Positions 46,912 through 57,854 of a stretch of 64,000 nt of DNA are shown piece after piece. Position 1 is the stretch's first letter; each line of letters starts with the position of its first letter. The stretch covers positions 496,001 to 560,000 of the forward strand of contig JABSSW010000004.1 of NCBI GenBank assembly GCA_018902385.1, in the 5' to 3' direction. The notes under the pieces are model-generated. The model saw nothing but the letters and a program-made list of their open reading frames with translations, was not told the origin of the DNA and ran no database searches. The translations under genes and the position numbers were made by a program. The stretch is from Physcia stellaris (lineage: Eukaryota > Ascomycota > Lecanoromycetes > Caliciales > Physciaceae).

Positions 46912-47913
46912 ATGCCAGGCACGGCCTCCTCTTCAGGGCTTTCAATCAGCCCTTCGATGATAGTGTCTAGCATCGACGACGAGAGGGAAATCCGCGAATG
47001 GCTCACGAAACTTCCGGAAGAAAATGGAACCAGCTACGAGGAGGCCGTAGTTCATATGGTGAAAATAGACTATCCGGTCGTCGGTACCAGCGATCCTACA
47101 CCATCGAAGGCGCGCCATGTCTACACAGCTGTGGAAATGCTTAATAGCTTTGATTTTGGTGAAGACCAACATCTCAGCACGGTCAATAGTGCAACTCTTT
47201 TCGAGAACGGTAGCTGGAATCATCAAGCCGGGGATTCGCACGACTTCATTGTCTTCCTCGAGGGCCGTCATTCGCAGCGGCTGGAAGAGATAGTCGTATC
47301 CATGAACACCGATACTCTTGATGCCTTAGGTTCATCAACAATGTATGGGAGTCGAGAGTGCCATACCGAACAATCACATAGAGCTGTCTTACAAAAAAGT
47401 TCCAAAACTCTCTTACACGGAACCAGTAAGCAACGACTTTGGCCGGTTTTCGCTTATCACTCGTCGAGATCAGTATCCTTAGACCAGAGCATTAAGAAAG
47501 TCTTAACATACGAGTTCATGGGGTACTACGTCCTCAACGTCTCGGACTATGGAAACGGAAACAGTGAATCTGTCGGTCGATTGTTGGCTCATGCGAATTC
47601 CCAGTGGAGAAGAGGGACTCCTCAACAAGCTGAGGATATTCTCAATTGGATTCCAGACCCAGCAGCTCCAGAGAATGCGTCACAGGTCGACGTCGACAGT
47701 GGGAATTCCAGGGATTCAACTTCAGCGCCCTCCAAGAGTACACAATTCTCCCGTGAGTCGACTGACGGGTTGGACGATCATTCGAACAAGAAAGGTGATA
47801 AGACGTGGAAGCACGTATATCGGAAGCGCAAAACTTGGAGCAAAAATAAGAACTCTGACAAAAGATTGAACATAATAATGGCTCAAGAGAATTGGCGGCC
47901 AAAAGACAATTAG
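46912..47913 (+). CDS. hypothetical protein, no family recognised
   Basis: Intronless, 333 aa. I recognise no domain, signal peptide or membrane segment. Seen: acidic N-terminal third with DDEREIREWLTKLPEENG, a possible globular middle (YEFMGYYVLNVSDYGNGNSE), then a Ser/Asp-rich stretch and a strongly basic C-terminus (KKGDKTWKHVYRKRKTWSKN). The NWIPDP segment sits before the low-complexity part. The length of the open frame, the pyrimidine-rich upstream tract and the lack of a competing frame support it as real. It could be a lineage-specific gene. Confidence 0.6.
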   Translation: MPGTASSSGLSISPSMIVSSIDDEREIREWLTKLPEENGTSYEEAVVHMVKIDYPVVGTSDPTPSKARHVYTAVEMLNSFDFGEDQHLSTVNSATLFENGSWNHQAGDSHDFIVFLEGRHSQRLEEIVVSMNTDTLDALGSSTMYGSRECHTEQSHRAVLQKSSKTLLHGTSKQRLWPVFAYHSSRSVSLDQSIKKVLTYEFMGYYVLNVSDYGNGNSESVGRLLAHANSQWRRGTPQQAEDILNWIPDPAAPENASQVDVDSGNSRDSTSAPSKSTQFSRESTDGLDDHSNKKGDKTWKHVYRKRKTWSKNKNSDKRLNIIMAQENWRPKDN

Positions 47914-48343
47914 ATGGAGAGACAGCAGCCCAACGAGTTGGTGCAAGGCAAGGATCCAAAGTAGAAAACCGTAGAGAACATGGTGCCTCGCTCTGTCTTT
48001 ACAGTGCTGGCTCAGGCCCCTCGAGCGTCGTCTTTAACACTCTCCAATTCCAGGCAGAAACAGATCCTCGGAAAATAACAGGATGGGACAGTCTTTTCGT
48101 GGCCCTCGGTACTGATGGAACCCGATTTCCATAGCCGACAGGACGTCATTCGACTCCGCTTCACACTCCTTGACGCTTTTCCGTGTCTGCACTTTCGTTT
48201 GGCTTTTTCTATAAATTAGAGGTTACGCTTGGTATATAGAGGCCAAAATCAATAATACTCTGACAAACTGAACTTCCCTTCCTTTTCCTTCAGCCGACCA
48301 TTAAGCTGATGACTTGTGTCTGCTAAGTCTACAGTGAACAAAA
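47914..48343. other. intergenic region
   Basis: A 430-bp stretch between two plus-strand genes; no feature recognised. Confidence 0.5.
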
Positions 48344-48992
48344 ATGGCTTCGCAATACGTATCCGATTATCCTTCCCTTCCTATCGACCCGGCTATCCCT
48401 GATTTCTTTGAAACTTTTTATCACATATCGGATACGCCTGATGCGCATGAGCAATATGTGGATGCCTTTACTGATGATGCGGTCATGGTCCTGGCGAGTA
48501 AGAAGGCCGAGGGGAAGGAAGGTCTGCGACACTTCCCAGAATCACGTCTCTCGGTTCTTCAATACGTTGTTTCCTCCCACCAACACACTCCTCCCTTCTT
48601 CCTATCACTGCGATAAAGCAAGATCTCTTCTGCCCGCGCCGGAAGTTTTCCATCTGACGCGCTTCCCATCACCCCAGAAATCCTCTCCCTCCGTCACTCC
48701 ATGTGGGCGGCCGTGAAAGCCCGCTCGCATAATCCCATCAAAGTCTTTCCGTTCGGCGCCCACAGCGAGCAGGTCATGCTGTATGGGACCGTGGAGTATG
48801 TGTTCAAGGACGAGGGGAAGGGAAAGGCGAGGAAGGACTGGGCTGCGAGGGCGAGGTTGAGGAAGGTTGGGGAGACGTGGAAGTTGGCGGAGTATCAGGT
48901 TTATGTGGTGAGTTTGATGGCTCCCTGTTTTTTTTTCGGGAGAAATGAGGGGTGAGAGGATGCTGATGGCGGGATAGGATACTGCGTCGTGA
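48344..48992 (+). CDS. SnoaL-like (NTF2-fold) protein
   Basis: Exons 48344-48521, 48678-48907 and 48978-48992 join to 140 aa; the last exon codes only DTAS and the stop. Seen: FFETFYHISDTPDAHEQYVD and FTDDAVMVLASKKAEGKEEI, then LRHSMWAAVKARSHNPIKVF, EQVMLYGTVEYVFKDEGKG and WAARARLRKVGETWKLAEYQ: the strand-and-helix order of small SnoaL-like cone-shaped proteins. Members range from polyketide cyclases to scaffold-like proteins, and no active site can be assigned. The first intron (156 nt) is long but phase-consistent. It converges with the MoaE gene. Confidence 0.75.
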
Positions 48993-49384
48993 GGAAGGAT
49001 TGGAAGCCGTTGATTAAAGGCATTGGAGAGATGGTGCATTATCAATTTTCTCTTTCATTTGGCCAGCTGATAGATAACTCGATTGCTTTTATCATCAGCG
49101 CCCCCTTCCTTTCTTGGTCAGGATGTGGATTTCCAGATTGGTTCTTGGACACGCTCCTGAGCAGTGCCACCGTGCTCACGCCAATCGTGGCTTCAGCTGA
49201 ATGTTTCCCTATTCCTCCCAAGAAGCACCTTTTTTTCTCCGCCTAGCTCCCATTCTGCCTTCCCGCCACAAGGGGTTCTTGAGGATCGAGCGCGATTTGA
49301 GCAGCTCGTTGAGGAATATGAGTCGTAGGCGACCTGACGATCCTGAATAATTGACGATTGTCCTCGCTGACAACATATGCCTGA
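48993..49384. other. convergent 3' region
   Basis: A 392-bp gap between the SnoaL-like and MoaE gene ends; nothing recognised. Confidence 0.5.
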
Positions 49385-49939
49385 TCAACCTCTCTCTTCG
49401 CCTGCCTTCTGATTGACTGGCACTCCCGCAGCTCCGTCCCTATTAGCTCTCCATACTCCACCCTCCTCCCCTCCGAATTCTTCAAGCTTCCAAACCTCAA
49501 CCTTCTCCTTACACAGCTCCAATGCTTCTTCACCTCCCTCCCAAGCAGCCTGCCGATGCGGCGAAGATACTGCAATAAGTATACTTTCTTCTCCTATCGG
49601 TACCACGCCAAGGCGATGAATCATAGATATCGCCGTCAATTCGTGCTTAGTTTTCACCGATTGCGCTATCGACAACATGGTTCGGAGGGCGAGAGGCGGG
49701 TAGGATGAGTATTCGAGCTGTTGCACGGGCTTGCCAGCAAAGTTGTCACGAGTCGTACCTGCACATTATGAGCATTGGAAACCGTTGAGCGATATCAAGG
49801 GCTACACACCGGCGAAGAGAACAATAGCACCAGCTTTCGAGCTTTTGACTGTGGATATTATAGATGGGATGTCGAGTGGAGAGTAGGTCAGTGAGACGGT
49901 CATGCCATGCTCTACGAGCTGCTGTACTTCTTGATCCAT
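49385..49939 (-). CDS. cnxH: molybdopterin synthase catalytic subunit (MoaE/CnxH)
   Basis: Exons 49939-49810 and 49758-49385 (minus strand) join to 167 aa. The large subunit of molybdopterin synthase transfers sulfur from the small subunit MoaD/CnxG to precursor Z, a cytosolic step in making the molybdenum cofactor needed by nitrate reductase. Seen: VSLTYSPLDIPSIISTVKSS, AGAIVLFAGTTRDNFAGKPV spanning the splice, LEYSSYPPLALRTMLSIAQS, the core HRLGVVPIGEESILIAVSSP, then HRQAAW and CKEKVEVWKLEEF with the conserved lysines, and VWRANRDG. Length is normal for fungi. No neighbouring molybdenum or nitrate gene is seen. Confidence 0.92.
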
Positions 49940-50620
49940 GACCCAATGAGCCGAGTGAGTTCTTTCAAGATTATACAGCTCTGCAAGTTAAGCCCCGTTT
50001 TCTTCAGAGAAATTTAGAGGCTTAAGACTTTCATATCATGCTTTTAGCACCAAGGCTTGACTCGCATGGCAAGCTTCATTGCAATAAAGCTGGGTCCTGA
50101 GAGATTTCCGCAGTCACACAGGTTTTGGAAAGCGCCGAAGCTTTATGACCTCGCGGGTCAGTACAAGTTCCGATTATTCCCGCAGGCTATGAGGAGCGCC
50201 AGAATAATGGTGGCGCTTCCCTCTGTGTCGCCTATGTAACCGCTCACGAAAGAGATGATCGATGAGAACCAAGGTAAAAAAGCAGCTCTGACGCTATATC
50301 GCAAAAAGCATTCTCTCAGTACGAGTGCCTTACCGTATCGAGTCGAAATGCAGGCCGTGGAATCTCAAAGACATCTAGCGATTAGGGTTTCAAGCCCTGG
50401 TTATCGGCACTTCGTCTGATTATTGGAACGGTTCGGGGATACTAAGTACGGATACGTCGTCACCTTCAAGCCTAGCGAACATTGAATTCTTACCATATGA
50501 GTCAAGTCTATGGTTCATCTGCACCGAGGCGACGGCTCATTGCTATGCAATTCTGTTCCTCAGATCCACTTGTCATCGCAGTCGAATTCGCGATTGTAGC
50601 CAGCATTTGCCTCCCAGTCC
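49940..50620. other. divergent intergenic region
   Basis: A 681-bp region upstream of both the MoaE and Nudix genes; no feature recognised. Confidence 0.5.
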
Positions 50621-51434
50621 ATGGGTAGCTATGCTTCATCCCTAGTCTCCAACGCGAAGGGCAAAAGCGCCTTGTACGAAGCAAAAGATATGCCGCCTTC
50701 TTCTGACAACCCGGTCGTGGCCAGTTTTGATAGCGAACACCTTACTGTTGGTGCTGGTGTTGCAATATTTCACCTTGCCTCGTCCCGCGTCGTTGTCTGC
50801 TACCACAGTACCCATGATTACTGGTTTCTGCCCAAGGGGCGAAGAGACACGAACGAGGAGACAGGCGCTGCAGCAGAGAGAGAAGGGTTCGAAGAAGTGA
50901 GTCTGCTAATAAACTTATCTGTCTCTTGTCGAGATGTGCTAATTCCACTAGAGTGGATATCGGAACCGTCTTCTACCCATCGTCCAACGTCACCGCCAGC
51001 CGCAAGCGCACAACCCGGCAGTCTCTTCTTCTACCTTGTACAGCCGAGAACCCGTCTGGATGCAGCTAGTTCCTGTATCAAGCACTTCCCAATACGTTCT
51101 TTTTTGGTACATTGCGGAGACCATTCCTCCAGGCGCCGAGATATCTATACCGCCAAGTGCAGCAGGTGAAGCTTGTCCATACCAACGCCCGCCTGCTTAT
51201 CCCGCCGATCTATCTCTAGCGGAAAGAGTTAGACTCGAGCCGGAGGGTTATGAACCTATCCGACACGAAGATACTGGTGTTGATAGTGAAGAGGCTCTGT
51301 ACAAGTCCTACTTGCTGTCGATTCCAGAAGCTATGAAGAAGCTCCAAGGAAGCATCATGGCGGATGTCATTAGGAAAGGCTGGGAAGGTATCCAAAGGCG
51401 ACGAGACACGGAGGAACAAGTTACAAAGACCTGA
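50621..51434 (+). CDS. Nudix hydrolase
   Basis: Exons 50621-50896 and 50952-51434 join to 252 aa. Nudix enzymes split nucleoside diphosphates linked to another moiety. Seen: strand VGAGVAIFHLASSRVVVCYH, WFLPKGRRDTNEETGAAAER and the full Nudix box G-x5-E-x7-RE-G-x-EE-SG, whose last residues (EE|SGY) are split by the intron. Further on are VPVSSTSQYVLFWYIAETIP and a C-terminal helical tail. The substrate cannot be told; fungal relatives of this length are usually uncharacterised. The start ATG lies next to a second Met-poor stretch, so I keep the longest form. Confidence 0.87.
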
Positions 51435-51952
51435 AATCATTCCTAATGTATTTCAATCGATAAAATTCAACCGGAAGCTCCCCCTCAAAAAGCTATTGGA
51501 AAGCCGGTTCACAGAATGCGGAACTGCCGGTAACCCCGAGTCGCATAAAACCTTCTGGAGTTTTCGCAAAACAGTCATTATACTCAGGGGACGGAAGTTT
51601 CAAATACTTGTATATTCTAAGAATGGTAAGTCGATACCAGCAATCAACACCCACCAATGTCTGTTCTGACATTGATTTTTTTGATACCTTTGGCGCTAAT
51701 TTTACTGGAATTGTCAGGTTTAAATCAAGGAGAAGTGAATCTTTTCCGATAGAAAACCGCTGGCGTATATTTCAAGGATAATGACTCTGATGTTATGAAG
51801 TATCTCCAAAAGACAAGATGAGACTGCTCAGAAATGCTAGCTTTGATGTTGCAAGACCCCCTAACTTCAAACCTTTACAAACAGAACAGAAGCTTCAAGA
51901 AGGGAGCACCTCAGTACATCGGCCCGAGCAAAGACTTCCGTACCCTACTCTC
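51435..51952. other. convergent 3' region
   Basis: A 518-bp gap between the Nudix and dehydrogenase gene ends; nothing recognised. Confidence 0.5.
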
Positions 51953-53367
51953 TTACAATTTGTTGAAGCAGGAGCATTCCTGCTGTTCTGGGACCGGCGT
52001 GAGAAGTCTGCCCGATTTCAAGGCGCTACGAACATTATCGGCTACCAGAGATTCCATTTTGTGCTATGGACGCAGAATTAGCATAGCCCTGCTCGTGAAC
52101 ATGATGACGGATGAGAACAATTATGGCCTGGTGAGCAAAAGCTTGCACCTCAACGATACTCGCTTTCTCAAGAGAATGTTTGCATTGACAAGGATTGCAA
52201 ACTCACCATTGTTTCGTATGTCGCGGTACCGGTATGTGGGAGGAGAACGGTGTTGTTGTGCCGTATGAGCCCTTCGTGTACCTCTGGCTCTCTCTCGAAG
52301 ACGTCCAACCCGGCTCCAAACACCTTCCCGCTCTCGAGGGCCTCGACGAGCGCTTCCTCATCTATGATCGGTCCTCTAGCGGTGTTGATAATCACAACAC
52401 CGTCTTTCATCATGCTGATCTCCTCTCTACCGATGAAATGCCGCGTGCGATCGGAGAGCGGCAAATGCACACTGATGACATCGCTCGTGGCGAGCAAGTG
52501 TTCCAGTGAGACATACTCCGCACCTGTAGGATTCTTCTCAGGCGCAACCCGTCGCCGATTGTGGTATTGAATCTTCATGTCAAACGGGGCGGCACGACGA
52601 GCTAATGCTCCGCCAATGCCCCCATGCCAAGTATACCTAAGGTCTTGCCTTCCGGATCGTGACCCAGATCCATAGCGCCGCGCCATTGTCCTGCGCGCAA
52701 AGCGGTCGACGGTACATGTGCGTGCCGAAGAGCTCCGAGGAGTAGATAAAGGGCTGTGTTGGCTGTTGAGGCATCGACAGCCCCTGGGGTGTTGGAGACG
52801 GATATCCCTAGATAAATTGGTTAATTTGGGCTTTTGATGAAAGCGTGTGAGATTTGTGGGCTAGACCTCTCTTTGTACAGGCTTCAACGTCGATCTGGTC
52901 ATAGCCAGCACCATTGTGGGATACGAACTTTAAGCTCTTCGGGAGAGCCTCGACCAATTCTGGGTCGAAGCGACCAGTCAACTAGCAGCGTTGTTAGCTT
53001 GAAGGATTACCGGGCTACAGCTGCAGCGGCTCGACGCACCTTGACGCTATCGAAAGTCCTGGCGATCGCGTCAATGCCATCGTAAACTCCAGACCTGCAA
53101 GCCTGGAGGAAGCTGTCTCGGTCACCATCGTTGAGTTGCTGTAAGAAATAGTCCCAATCAGTCTTGTCTTTCGTTATGATAGTACGAGTACCGGCAATGG
53201 GGTGGGGAGCCGAGATTCTGTGGGTGAGGGGGATCGTTCCCATGACCACGCACCCGGAGTCTTCCTAGTGCCGACAAGGAGTCCCAAGCCGCAGTTGCAT
53301 ACAGAAATTCGCCTATCAGCAGGATTTGCTTTCCATCCAACCCTTCTGATGCGGACATTATTCTCAT
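51953..53367 (-). CDS. D-2-hydroxyacid dehydrogenase / glyoxylate reductase (apparent frameshift)
   Basis: Exons 53367-53254, 53138-53040, 52981-52867, 52807-52207 and 52063-51953 (minus strand), about 346 aa if one base is restored. Family members reduce glyoxylate or hydroxypyruvate with NAD(P)H. Seen: GRFDPELVEALPKSLKFVSH and NGAGYDQIDVEAC, VSNTPGAVDASTAN, then the Rossmann loop LGILGMG..IGGALARRA, DVISVHLPLSDRTRHFI, catalytic Arg in INTARGPIIDEEAL, Glu in FEREPEV and His in LPHTGTAT, ending HKMESLVADNVRSALKSGRL. Odd: the GxGxxG loop needs one more G than the run at 52619-52623 (plus-strand CCCCC) provides; both sides are conserved. The first intron (115 nt) is my best join; an alternative two-intron form is possible. 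A start at 53358 is equally likely. Confidence 0.83.
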
Positions 53368-54046
53368 CCTTGAAAGAGGGAAACAGGGCACACTGGACTG
53401 AATGGAGCCGCTTGGGATTGGATAGGAAGTCCAGGATGTCAAAGGAGGCATCCGATGCTGCTCGAAAAGGTCTGCAGCTCTTCTATTATCCTCATGAAGT
53501 TCCGCTTAGACTGTCGGGGCCGATCCACCATCGCGACCTCGCTGCGCCGATGACACAAGGATAATCCAAATATATCTTGATCGAGACCAATCTACAAGGG
53601 ATACCAACTCCCGGACCGTTGGACGCCGTCCGTGGGATGGTTGCTGTCATCTGTCAATCAAAAACTAATACCCTAATTCGCGAAATAATCATGGCGATCC
53701 CTTCCGGCTTATCGAGTTACCAAACACCAGACTTTCCACCTCCACCAAACACTCTCTAGGGATTACCGGACTGTGCCACATGCATCACGATGCAGTACAT
53801 TACCAGCGACCATCGACTCCGCATCATCTCTCATTGTTACCCGTGTCATCACATTTCTATCTCTATTTTAAGCTGCCTCTCCCAGCGCCACTGCCGCATG
53901 CACTATTTGCCAAAACTCCAGCAGACTTGTTGATTCTTTGAAAGTTCCCATTTGCTTGCCTGCTCGGATTTCCAGTTATCAAAGTTCATGTGTCAGTGTA
54001 TTCCGTAATTCTACCTCGACGATAGGAGGCGGTGCTGCATGGACAC
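53368..54046. other. intergenic region
   Basis: A 679-bp stretch upstream of the dehydrogenase gene. Short frames here lack support. Confidence 0.5.
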
Positions 54047-54759
54047 TCATGCCCTCTCCTGCCAGAACGATCCGAGATGTTCTGTGCGCCAGAAAATTAA
54101 TATGCCATTCGATGATCCCGGACTCACGGTTACCGTTCCCCGGTCTTCCCTGTGCAGGAAGTTCTCCTGCCATCCCTTCGAATTCCGATTTCGAGATTCA
54201 TCTTGCGATCTTGACACTTACCAGAAGCGCTAAGGTAAACAGGGAGTCAAGCTCGAAATTGATGTCTTTCATCGTCTGTCGAATGAGCATCGTTTTATTA
54301 TCAATGGATTTTTTCGCCCCTTCTTCCCAAGTAAACACAATCATTGCTATATGTATGCTTAACAGATCAAAATACTCAGACTGTAAATCCGGGTAACAGG
54401 AACGGGGGGCGTCGTCGGCTGCAGTGATCGTCTACCGCTCTCATGGAGGGAGGTGGGTTAACCTTTTGGTCATTATGCTTACCACAACTAGCCATTGACC
54501 CGCATCAAAAATTGCAAACGTTCCGGGCAAGCGTGTGACCTGGGGTACTTCATATCTCGGCTATCAAGGACATGTCAAGAGTAAGTCACAAACGATAGTG
54601 AGCATCACAAGATACTAACGAATCACGTTTCGGCAATTCGTCCAAGACCCTTACGAGTGGCACTAGATTGATTTCGCTGTACACAAGGCTGGAAGCGAAG
54701 TATTCATGGAGAGAGGAAAGCGTTCGTCCAGAATTAGCTATTTCTGCCATCGATGGCAT
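54047..54759 (-). CDS. predicted four-exon orphan protein
   Basis: Exons 54759-54655, 54560-54483, 54380-54222 and 54166-54047 (minus strand) join with every junction in phase 0 to 153 aa. No domain recognised. Donors are GTAAGG, GTAAGC and GTAAGT; acceptors are TAG, CAG and CAG. Seen: MPSMAEIANSGRTLSSLHEY, PRYEVPQVTRLPGTFAIFDA, SEYFDLLSIHIAMIVFTWEE, LIRQTMKDINFELDSLFTLA, and FWRTEHLGSFWQERA at the end. The aromatic and hydrophobic spacing looks protein-like rather than random. It could be the rest of a larger, decayed regulator. The opposite strand has a 152-codon frame (53938-54396), but that lacks splice or motif support. Confidence 0.4.
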
Positions 54760-55384
54760 TCCCCAGGGATATGGCCAATGTGACTAAAACTTCTTTGAGA
54801 GATCGTATCTAATGGGCGATGCGGATAGAGTTACAGTGGTCCGTGGGCTGAAGATAAGTGAGCCTAATCTGACCATGTCAAGCTCGGGGTGGAATTTCCA
54901 GAGAAATAGAGTTTATCCCAGGCACCTGGGTCCGGGGCGCACAGACGCGATGACATCCATGGATCTGGATCTCATCTTGTCCCTCGGTCCCAAAGGATTC
55001 CGATTGCGTCAGAAGGATCCAATGGGACCAGCCTCTGAGTCATTTACTAAGATTTAGCCATTTCCAGGATCCAGACATTCGGTTTATTCTCGGCTCGTTG
55101 GAAGTTGGAAGGGAGCTTGTGGAGCTACTTAGTACCTTAATATCCCGCCGGCCCGCGACTCTTAGCGCCCGAGACTGAGAGGTAAAGTACCAACCACGGG
55201 TCCACGCCAACCCCTTTTTAGGCCACCACTCACGCTAACCTCCAATTTACTGTGTGGTGGCTGGTCTTGTGGCCGATGGCTGGTACTCCAACAACCTTCA
55301 AGATGTCGGCCATCTCTATCAAGCTGAGCTTCATGCAGCATCGCGCCCTCTTGTACACTATAATTGGAACCCTTTTACGCCTTC
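54760..55384. other. divergent intergenic region
   Basis: A 625-bp stretch between the orphan and the DUF3433 gene; no feature recognised. An 81-codon plus-strand frame at 54812-55057 looks like chance. Confidence 0.5.
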
Positions 55385-57854
55385 ATGACTATAATGAACA
55401 ATCTCCAAACCGTCAACCGATCCACTCCCCAATTAGTCCATGCTCCTTCGAAACAATCCGTCACTGCATCCGATGACTACTATTCCCTCCAATCCGATGC
55501 ATCGAGCAACGATGACGGTACCGCCATCCTCTTGTCGCAATTCCAAACACCTCCCTCCCATTTGCAATCTCCTCGGGCAAGCAAAGAGAGAATACAGCCC
55601 GACGCAGCTGTTCCGACAATTAGACAGGTTATACACCAAAATGCTTCGCCTAGCCCGATTCGACGGCCTCTTGAAGTTCATTTCAAAGAAAGCGAGACTA
55701 TCAAGAGGAAGCCAGCAGTTTCCGAAGGCGTCGTCGCTCAGAGGGCAGCTGACCCCGAGTTGAGCCCCCCAACGCCAGGTGTCGATGACACACCGTACAT
55801 CCGCTTCGCTATTGATCAATTGACCAGAGACGAGGAGCTCTTAGGGGCAAGAAGGCCCGAAAATAGCAGCGAAGGATTATACCCGCTTCATGCAATTGTG
55901 CCAGCCAACAGCCAAGGCCATCACGAACAGAGAGGCCTTTCACCGAAGCAGGAGAGGCAGAGCTCTGAGACCGTCATTCAACACCCGAATGTGTCTTGTA
56001 AGTCTTCCGTTGCTAAAGCTTGTATGAAGAGAGGCTAAAGTGTTGTTAGTCCCTAGAAACATCTTTCTCCCTACCGAACCGTCTGATGGCTACCGTTATC
56101 CTACCCTTGACTTCGTACCTGCACCTCTTCGCGTCCGGTCCCTCGGACTCCTCCTCTTATGCTGTCTCTTAATGATGGTACTACTCGTGTTCTGCAACAT
56201 TTGGTCTTTACGACACGATGGACTTCTACAGTACGATGGCGTCGCGACAGGCCGTTATTTCTTGTTCGAATTCTTGCCGCAGATATTAGCGGGCATCATT
56301 GCGGTATGGCTTTTGGTTATCCAGGTCGCTGTCTTTCGGACGTTTCCGTTCACCACCCTAGCGTCTGCGCAGAATAATCAGAACTCCAGAATCTTGCATA
56401 CTGCGGCGTTATTTCCAAACAATTTTCTGATACCCAATCTGTCTTTCTTCCAATATGGAGAACCATTACTTGGCGCATGCTTCATTGTTTTTTGGCTTGT
56501 CATGTTCACAGTTCCTCTGCAGAGCTGTTTGTTCCAAACCCGTTATTTTACGCTTGATGAACAGGAAGTGTGGCGATGGACTTCGGTTCAGGGCGTTGGT
56601 TGGACGTTGTTCGCTTTATATGTGCTTTTGTATTCAGCACTTGCGATAGTCCTTTTACGGTTTCGGCGGCGGCAGACTGGCTTGAAATGGGATGCCACAT
56701 GTTTGGCGGATATCTTCACCCTCGTCCATCGATCCAACATCCTCTCTGACTTTGAAGCATCAGAGCTCCGGAGTAATATTCCAGAGAAGCAGATGCCCAA
56801 GAAGTATCGACTAGGTTACTGGCAAACATCGAACCAGCCAAGCAAGAACTTCCATAGCATTGGGGAGTCGAATGCGCCAGTGAACCGCAACTCCGTCGAG
56901 CAGGGAAAGACGAAAGCCAAGGAATGCGAGGAGAAACACACGAATAATGCGGAGTACGAAATCGAAAGAGGACGAGAATTCCGATCCCCGACATTGGACT
57001 CGCTGCAAAACGACATCCATTCCTCAGTGATTCAACGGCAATGGGTTCCCTGGTTCCTGAAGGATACCTTTGTGGTCGCCTGGATCGTCATAGCAATCGT
57101 CCTGATGATCGCCTTCGTTGTCGTCAGCTTTGTTAACCGCGCAGTGGAGAGAGGCTTCGTCCCACAATTACCCGCACCCACCACCGCAGGAGGTTTCTCA
57201 CCAGCAAATTTCCTCTACAGCTTCCTCCCGTCCCTAATCGGCATGATCATTTTCCTCCTCTGGCAACCTATCGATATTTACTTCCGAGCCCTCCAACCTT
57301 TCGCAAACTTAAGCCAGCCCGGGGGCGCGACTGCCGAAAACTCCCTTCTCCTCGAATACACTGCCTCCCCGCCCCTCAAGGTCACCGTCAAAGCGTTAGT
57401 CGCCGGTCACTGGAAAGTAGCCTACATATCGTTCATCAGCCTCCTCTCCATCACGCTTCCCATCCTCGGCGGCGGCGTCTTCACGGCGCAATACTTCCCC
57501 CAAGACAATCAAGTCCGCTCCGCAGCGAGCATGCCTGCCTACATCGCCCTCGTCGTCTTCGTCGTCATCTACGCGCTTTCTTTCCTTGTGGTCTGGCCTG
57601 GCCGCAAGCGACATCTACCGCACGATATACGCACTTTGGGGCAGTTGATCAGCTTCGTGTATCAGAGCTCCCTGCTGCAGGATGCTGTGCTCAAGGATCC
57701 GCAGACGAAGACCGATCTTGTGACGAGATTGCTGGATGGAGGAGTGAGGTATGGGTTCGGGGTGTACAGGGGCATGGACGGGAGGGAGCATCTGGGTATT
57801 GACAAATTGAAGAGGGAGGGGGTTGGAGAGATGTTGATTACGACCGGGAAGTGA
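55385..57854 (+). CDS. DUF3433 multi-pass membrane protein
   Basis: Exons 55385-55997 and 56041-57854 join in phase (TCT T|TG TTG) to 808 aa. DUF3433 proteins are fungal membrane proteins, often long, with repeated DUF3433 blocks; function unknown. Seen: a disordered Ser/Pro/Gln-rich N-terminus of about 200 residues, then LDFVPAPLRVRSLGLLLLCC and a run of hydrophobic segments (VLLVFCNIWSL, FEFLPQILAGIIAVWLLVIQ, FIVFWLVMFTVPL, FALYVLLYSALAIVLLRF). After a charged loop, a second block follows with FVVAWIVIAIVLMIAFVVVS, FLPSLIGMIIFLLWQP and VALVVFVVIYALSFLVVWP. The frame also runs upstream from a TTG at 55364, so the ATG at 55385 is a choice. The length is shorter than many family members (about 1,000-1,300 aa). 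Confidence 0.82.

Noticed and set aside
53938-54396. 152-codon plus-strand open frame
   Set aside because: It is antisense to the phase-consistent orphan exons; no motif or splice support. The orphan itself is only moderately supported.
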